From Emydura subglobosa (taxonomy: Eukaryota; Chordata; Testudines; Chelidae): a DNA stretch of 64,000 nt. This document shows, one piece after another, positions 57,895-64,000 of this stretch. The stretch spans positions 16,681,974 to 16,745,973 of the forward strand of contig ML679989.1 in NCBI GenBank assembly GCA_007922225.1, read 5' to 3'. Positions within the stretch are counted from its first letter, which is position 1, and each line of letters opens with the position of its first letter. The translations under genes and the position numbers were made by a program. The notes under the pieces were generated by a model. That model searched no databases and was not told the origin of the DNA. It was given only the letters and a program-made list of their open reading frames with translations.

Positions 57895-58400
57895 TGGGGG
57901 AAATAATTTGGCAAATAGAATTTTTGCAAAAAAATGCATTTGGGGGTGGTTGGAGGGGTGGGGGAGATTATTTGCAAATTCAGGTCGAATGCATCAAATA
58001 CTTTTGGCCAAAAAAAAAAAAAAAAAAAATCCCTTAAAGCTTTTTGAAAAAGTGAAAAATGTTTTGTTTTGACCATTTCAAACTTTCATTTTGACTTTCT
58101 CGTTTCAACTTTTTTTTTTTTTTTTTAAATGAGTATTTTATTTTCCAGTTTGGCCAGCTAAAACACACTCACTCTTTCACTCACTCACTCACACGCGCGC
58201 GCGCGCCAAAGTGAACAAAACCTTTTTTAAAAACAGTTTTGAGTTGATTAAAATCAACTAGAATGTTTCAAATGAATTTTTTCTAAGTTTTTCAATTCAA
58301 CAACAAACTTCTACAAATTGAGCTTGGTTCAAATCAAACTGGATATTCTCTCCACCCCAGTTGGGTCCCCATACTGAAAAATCTAGCATTTGCTCAGCCA
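57895..58400. repeat. AT-rich dispersed repeat with poly-A/T runs and an (AC)/(GC) microsatellite, copy 7
   Basis: Family text runs from 'tggcaaatagaatttttgca' through long A and T runs (about 58010-58029 and 58108-58127) to a 'cactcactcactcacacgcg' run and (GC)n at 58191-58206. It ends near 'tgctcagccatactcagga'. Confidence 0.45.
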
Positions 58401-58529
58401 TACTCAGGAGTTTGAAAGTCATTTCCTGGTTCCCACAGCCTGTGTGTTACCTTGAGCAAATAACTTCCTCCTTACATCTCAGTTCCTCCATCTTCACAGA
58501 CAAGGTCAACTCCCAGCCTACTGCACTGG

Positions 58530-58927
58530 GCAGCACAGAATGGGGAGGAGGTGAGCAGCCCTCAGTACTGAAAGAACAGATTCAAGACTATTTAGAAAGG
58601 CTGGACATGCACAAGTCCATGGGCTCAGATGCAATGCATCCGAGGGTGCTGAGGGAGTTGGCTGATGTGATTGCAGAGCCATTGGCCATTATCTTTGAAA
58701 ACTCATGGTGATTGGGGAAGGTCCTAAACGATTGGAAAAAGGCAAATATAGTGCCCATCTTCAAAAAAGGGAAGGAGGAGGATCTGGGAAACTACAGACC
58801 AGTCAGCCTCACCTCAGTCCCCAGAAAAATCATGGAGCAGGTCCTCAAGGAATCCATTAGGCACTTGGAAAAGAGGAAGATGATCAGGAACAGTCAACAT
58901 GGATTCACCAAGAGCAAGTCACGATAA
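58530..58927 (+). mobile_element. CR1 LINE reverse-transcriptase fragment
   Basis: The plus strand reads [20 protein letters not shown] and then, after one stop at 58709-58711, [39 protein letters not shown] and [11 protein letters not shown]. This is the finger and palm entry of CR1 RT. It is cut off at about 58927 by AT-rich sequence before the catalytic box. Confidence 0.88.
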
Positions 58928-61227
58928 TTGATTTTTTTTTTTTTAATTCAAGCCCCAACTTTTGGAGTTATCTGATTACACAAAACCCTCAGCTCTCATT
59001 TAAAAATAAAAAAAAGTTTCTTCTTTTGTGGCTACAGAGAAAAGTTTGAGAACATGATCCTCCTATGAAAAACCCCTTTGATTCTATGTTGGCATTAATC
59101 CAAATTTGCATGAGAAATTTCAAAACCACTCACAACTCAATTGTTAGTACAACAATTATACTGTTGCCTACTGTTTCCATCTCTCGTACAATTAAAAAAA
59201 ATCAACACAAACTACTTGCAAAAGGCTTCAGCCTAAAACACTCACAGACCAACCTAGCATGTTATGCAACAGCATTTAAAACCTAGTCTCCACGCTCCAA
59301 CAAGCAGTGATCATTTATTTTCTAAGCAGTGGCTGCAAGTTAAGAAGGACATGGCCAACTTGTGGGTGATGGGGGAAAAAGGGAGAATTCTCTCTGAAAA
59401 CGTTGTAGCTGCTATTAACTGAAAAGACCCGTATGTCACAAGAGGGCAGAAAACTAATTTTTGGTAAGATTTTTTTTTAAAGCAAACATCTCAGTAAATC
59501 CTGTTTGGTGTGGCTCTATCAGAACACATTTGTTTTGTAAAATTAGTTAATTACGGAATGTGCATTTATTTACTTTTTATGTTTGTGCAGTCACACATGC
59601 TTAGTGCTTCGAAGCGCTAGTGTTCCAGCTCTTGTGAATGAAACAGGTCTTTCACAATATTTGATTTTTTCCCTAAAGTCCTAGCTGCTGGAATCAAGAA
59701 AGTGCATGAGACTGTCAGCTCATTAAACAAGTTTCTATCCTCATGGTTTCACCTTGCAAACATTAAATGAATGCACCCTGAAGGCTCAAACCAGAAGCCA
59801 AATAAAAAGAACCCAAAATTTTAAAAACATATCGTGATTTTTAAGCCAATCTGATGATTGTTTTGGCCTGACTCATGATTTTTGAATGCTTCGGGTTGAT
59901 AATACAGAATACTACTGAGTACCCAAACAAAAGAAAGCTTTATGTCAGTGGAAACTCACTAACACAATCACTAAAAATCAAGATAATCTAACGAAGGCAG
60001 CCTTCATTCCCATACCTTTCGGCAGCACACCAAACACACCCTGCCAGTCATCACCTCTACAACTTCCCTCCTTAAACTTCCAGTATATAAACAACCGCTC
60101 TGGCCAGCACTCACCAAATTCCTCCACCTTGAATTCAAATGCACACTCACCAAATTCCTCCACTCCAGCCTCAGCCTGATTAGCTTACATTGGCTTCTGG
60201 AGCAGCGCTCAAAGGGTTAAAAGTCCAGGGCTTGGTATATGTGTTTTAGCAAGCGTGCTGTTGAAATGCAGGCTCCCCAAGCTGTTGTATTCACCTTTCA
60301 GAACCCGGCATTAACTGATGTGAAATCTAACCTCAGTCTTTAATGTGTATAAAGCAATAAAGCATAAGAATCCTTTATTTCTTCTTACAGCCCGTAGTAG
60401 ATTTCTGCACGATTTCATGCTTATTTTTAACCTGTTTATAATACCAACAGTGATGAAAATTCAAATTCTTGGTTTTAAGGATTTTCAGTTCACCTTCTGA
60501 ATCTCGGAGATGAGCTAACAACTGCTTCAGAGGACAAACAAGGCAGAGGACCCAGCTCCTTGGACGCACGCACAGCTGGGGCTCACAAAACTCAATTCAC
60601 CTCCCCCATGAGCGCCCAATAAATAAAATAAAACTCCCTGGAGCCAGCTCCATTGTGCCTATCCTCAGCACCACCTACAGAAGGTAAAACTTGCGGCCCT
60701 TTGCTGTTGCTCACCCATGCTTCTGGAATGGCTTAGCTATCCATCTATCCTAGGTACTTCTATGACCCCTTGCTGTAGGAGCTGAGTGACTCTCAGATTC
60801 AGCTGCAATTTCTAATAAAAATGACACTCAAATCTTCCCTGGGGGTTGATGAACAGCTGTGTTTCACGGAGAGATTCTGCAACGAGGGTTTGATCCCCCA
60901 AGTCCTTCAGCACCCATCAATCCTTAACCGGGGCGTGGGGCTACTCACGGAGAACCAGAGGTTTAAAAAGCCCACACCTAAGTGACCAGAGGAGCTAGCG
61001 AACAGGGGAGTTTTGTGAGGGACTTGGGGGGTGGAGGACTGGAGGGGCTAGATACACTTCATTAATATTCTTTAAACTAAAGACAATAAACACCCCCTAA
61101 TAAAAAACAAACAATAAAAGAAAGAGCTGAAGGAGTAAAAAGAGAATGCAGGCAGAAGTCCAGAACAGAACGGGTGCTATCCAGTTTATTGCACTGAATG
61201 CATGTATGACGACCTGCCCAGGGGCTG

Positions 61228-62062
61228 GAGGCATACAGATGCATTCGGTGCAAGGAGCTCCTGGCCCTCAGAGAGTGCATACAGCCTTTGGAGACCAGGA
61301 TGGCTGAAGTGGAGGAGCTCAGGGAGACAGAGAGGTACATAGATGAGACTTTCCGGGACACAGAAGAACAGTCCCACCCCTGGTAAGTCAGCCTCTGTGC
61401 TGTTGAGAAGAATGAAAGTCTTGGGGAAGGAGAACTGGAGCAGAGGGAAACGATCCCAAAGTTGAGACCCTCCTTTCAGACGATGTCATGGTATCCCCTC
61501 GCACTGAGAATACCTCTCCAGGGGAGGGAACTCCAATTACCATGAAGAGACGGGTAATAGTAATGGGGGACTCCATCATTAGAAATATTCATAGCTAGGT
61601 TTGCAATGACCAGGAGAACCACATGGTGACTTGCCTGCTGAATGCAAAGGTTGCGGATCTCTCAAGACATCTAGACAGATTTACGTGCAGTGCTGGGGAG
61701 GAGCCAATGGTCGTGGTATATGTAGGTACCAGTGACATAGGGAAGGATAGGGGAAGAGAGGTCCTGGAGGCTAAATTTAGACTGCTAGGTAAGAGATTGG
61801 AGTCCAGGACCTCCATGGTAGCATTCTCTGAAATACTTCCAGTTCCACGTGCAGGGCCAGTTAGACAGGCAGAACTGCAGGGTCTCAATGCATGGATGAG
61901 ATGATGTGGTGTAGGAAGGAGGGATTTAGATTTATTAGGAACCAAGAAACCTTTTGGGAAAGGAGGAGCCTATACAGGAAGGATGGGCTCCACCTAAACC
62001 AAAATGGAACCGGATTGCCGGCACGTAAAATTGAGAAGGTCGTAAAGCAGTTTTTAAACTAA
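61228..62062 (+). pseudogene. CR1 ORF1 remnant: zinc-knuckle-like start, coiled coil, SGNH esterase
   Basis: The frame from 61228 reads EAYRCIRCKELLALRECIQP, with a C-x-x-C pair, then a Leu/Glu-rich stretch (MAEVEELRETERYIDE) suited to a coiled coil. Around 61560 comes VMGDSIIRN, the GDS nucleophile block of an SGNH-type esterase, followed by a stop. In the next frame VVVYVGTSDIGKDRGREVLE carries the degenerate third block. Near 61975 RKDGLHLNQNGTGL holds the D-x-x-H catalytic pair. ORF1 ends at KQFLN-stop (62062). This matches CR1 ORF1 proteins, which bind nucleic acid and carry an esterase domain thought to aid retrotransposition. At least one stop and two frameshifts disable it. Confidence 0.8.
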
Positions 62063-62274
62063 AGGCTAGAGGAAATCCAACTGGTGCGGAGGAGCACGCA
62101 GTTCGGACACAGACATCCCTTAGGGGAGGATCTATTAGTGGAGATTCTCTATATCCTAGCAAGGAAGAGGGGATGGAAGATGATAAAATATGTGTGGGAT
62201 CTGATGAGAAACAGTCAAATGAAAAAGAGTCCCATTCAATTATATCACATAATGGGAGACTGCTAAAAAGTTAA

Positions 62275-64000
62275 AAGCAATTTAAGTGCTTATATACAAA
62301 TGCTAGAAGTCTAAATACTAAGATGAGTGAACTTGAGTGTCTTGTATTAAATAAGGATATTGATATAATAGGCATCACAGAAACTTGGTGGAATGAGGAT
62401 AATCAATGGGACACAGTAATACCAGGGTACTAAATATATCAGAAGGACAGAATAGGTTGTACTGGGGAGGGGGGTGCGTGGAGGGGAGTGGCACTATATG
62501 TGAAAGAAAGCAGAGTCAAATGAAGTAAAAATCTTAAATGAACCAAACTGTGCCATAGAAACTTAATGGATAGTAATTCCATGCTTGAACAATAAGAATA
62601 TTGCAGTAGATACACACTACAGACCACCTGACCAGGATGGTGATGGTGACTGTGAAATGCTCTGGGAAATCAGAGAGGCTATACAAATAAAATATTCATT
62701 AACAATAGGGATTCAACTATCTCCGTATTGACTGGGTACATATCACCTCAGGTCAAGGTGCAGAGATAAAGTTTCTGGACACCTTAAATGACTGCTTCTT
62801 GAAGCAACTAGTCCACAAGAGGAGGGGCAATTCTTGATTCAGTCCCAAGTGGAGCACAGGATCTGGTCCAAGAGGTGAATATAGCTGAACTTCTTGGTAA
62901 TAGGGACCATAACATAATAAAATGTGACACCCCTGGAGTAGGGAGAGACATCAAGGCAGCCCACCACGGTAGCATTTAATTTCAGAAAGAGGAACTACAC
63001 AAAACTGAGGAAGTTAGTTAAACAGAAATTAAAAAGATACAGTGCCAAAAATGAAGTCCCTGCAAGCTGCATGGAAACTTTTTAAAGACACCATAATAGA
63101 GGCTTAATTTAAATATATATCCCAAATTTAAAAAAAAAAAACATAGTAAGAGGACCAAAAAAAAGTGCTAGCGTGGCTAACCAACAAAGTAAAAAAAGCA
63201 GTTAGAGGCAAAAAAGCATCCTTTAAAAAGTGGAAGTTAAATCCTATTGAGGAAAATAGAAAGGAGCATAAACTCCCATGTCAAAGGCTCTAAAACAAAG
63301 TAAGTGGTCACAGGATAAGAGGGAAAGTCCGCCCTAGATCAGTAACTGTTCAAAAGATAGGAAACAAAGGGTAAGAATAAATGGTCCGTTTTCAGAATGG
63401 AGAGAGGTAAATAGTGGTGTCCCCCAGGTATCTATACTGGGACCAGTACTATTCAACATATTCATAAACGATCTGGAAAAATTTGCAGATCATACAAAGC
63501 TACTTAAGATAGTTAAGTTCAACACAGATTGCAAAGAGTTACAAAGGGTTCTTACAAAACTGGGTGACTGGTCAACAAAATGGCAGATGAAAGTAATGCA
63601 CACTGGAAAGCATAATCCCAACTATACAGATAAAATGCTAGGGTCTAAATTAGCTGTTACCACTCAAAGAGAGACCTTGGAGTCACTGTGGATAGTTTTC
63701 TGAAGACATCCTCTCTACGTGCAGTGGCAGCCAAAAAAGCTAACAGAATATTGGGAACCATTAGGAAAGGAATAGATAATAAAACAGAAAATATTGTATT
63801 GCCTCTTTATAAATCTATGGTATGCCCATATCTTGAATATTACATGCAGATCTGGTCGCCCCACCTCAAAAAAGATACATTGGAATTGGAAAAGGTACAG
63901 AAAAGGGCAACTAAAATGATTAGGGGTAGGGGAACAGCTTCCATATGAGGAGAGTTTAATAAGATTGGGACTTTTCATCTTGAAAAAGAAACGTCTCGGG
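62275..64000 (+). pseudogene. CR1 ORF2 remnant: endonuclease and partial reverse transcriptase
   Basis: Near 62290 the text YTNARSLNTKMSELECLVLN and DIDIIGITETWWNEDNQWD marks the N-terminal blocks of the AP-endonuclease (the N-A-R-S and E-T-W-W motifs). Weak endonuclease C-terminal text follows at 62745-62930 (DLVQEVNIAELLGNRDHN). After about 63310 the sequence jumps to [20 protein letters not shown] and LEKFADHTKLLKIV. The middle RT segment that is present in the copy at 58530 is absent, and the catalytic F/Y-A-D-D box reads F-A-D-H. The C-terminal part runs to the window end. Confidence 0.8.

Larger units (their letters stand above)
47140..64000 (-). other. Upstream intron or 5' flank of the collagen gene; mostly repeats
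   Basis: Exon A needs an upstream exon ending in phase 1, but no signal-peptide-like minus-strand frame with a suitable donor stood out here, so the first exon may lie beyond the window. Listed repeats cover part of the region. In 48.2-49.3, 49.5-51.1, 54.3-56.5 and 58.95-61.0 kb I see no gene, apart from scattered repeat-like fragments such as 'ctgaagaagagctctgcgta' at 56547 and a tandem 'cactcaccaaattcctccac' at about 60110 and 60143. Confidence 0.45.
61090..64000 (+). mobile_element. Near-full-length but decayed CR1 LINE, running off the window
   Basis: ORF1 (61228-62062) and ORF2 (from about 62275) follow in the usual order with a short spacer. The copy continues beyond 64000, so its 3' end is not seen. 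It is the only copy here with 5' sequence. Stops, frameshifts and an internal ORF2 deletion near 63310 make it inactive. Confidence 0.85.

Noticed and set aside
1..64000. CRISPR array, bacterial operon or viral genome
   Set aside because: No regularly spaced direct repeats, no ribosome-binding-site-led gene clusters, and no viral-type gene set. The sequence has vertebrate introns and retroelements throughout.

Overview
This looks like vertebrate nuclear DNA, most likely from a turtle. The density of CR1 LINE fragments, tRNA-derived SINEs with a snRNA-like 'uniform' body and a tail ending near ...CACAATACAAATAATAA, hAT and PIF/Harbinger MITEs and a Harbinger-type Myb/SANT-like gene is what I expect of turtle genomes. 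A crocodilian or another sauropsid cannot be excluded. There are no bacterial operons, no rRNA or functional tRNA genes and no CRISPR array. Almost all long open frames are chance frames or repeat remnants.

The one host gene I can support lies on the minus strand. It is the N-terminal part of a collagen. Four small exons (46992-47139, 46365-46523, 39906-40101, 36910-37065) join in frame into about 219 residues of a thrombospondin-N/laminin-G-like (TSPN) domain. A large 873-bp exon (2857-3729) encodes a 291-residue acidic, Ser/Thr-rich linker and the first Gly-X-Y triplets of a collagen helix. All splice phases agree. The signal-peptide exon upstream of 47139 and the rest of the helix (left of 2857) were not found, so the gene runs past the window or into parts I could not resolve. 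I cannot assign it to a numbered collagen type from memory.

Between the TSPN exons and the linker exon is a roughly 33-kb intron. Inside it, at 7687-7761 on the same strand, is a 25-codon signal-peptide-like exon ending in a donor site in phase 0. The linker exon starts in phase 0. This suggests an internal promoter giving a short, secreted isoform without the TSPN domain, analogous to the short form of COL9A1. This is inference and needs RNA evidence.

The rest is an intronic or flanking repeat landscape: CR1 fragments on both strands (18.2-19.6, 41.6-43.7, 44.6-45.3, 51.7-52.1, 58.5-58.9 and a near-complete but decayed copy with esterase ORF1 at 61.1-64.0 kb); a complete 2,464-bp Harbinger element with its Myb-like pseudogene (28.05-30.52 kb); Harbinger MITEs with TWA/TCA target duplications; hAT elements; a SINE split by a MITE that is itself split by a hAT element (22.0-23.3 kb); a 138-bp snap-back insertion with a 12-bp target duplication (10.88-11.01 kb); and an AT-rich dispersed family with tRNA-like inverted arms. 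A 10-N gap at 49399-49408 lies between two identical 47-bp sequences and is an assembly artefact.
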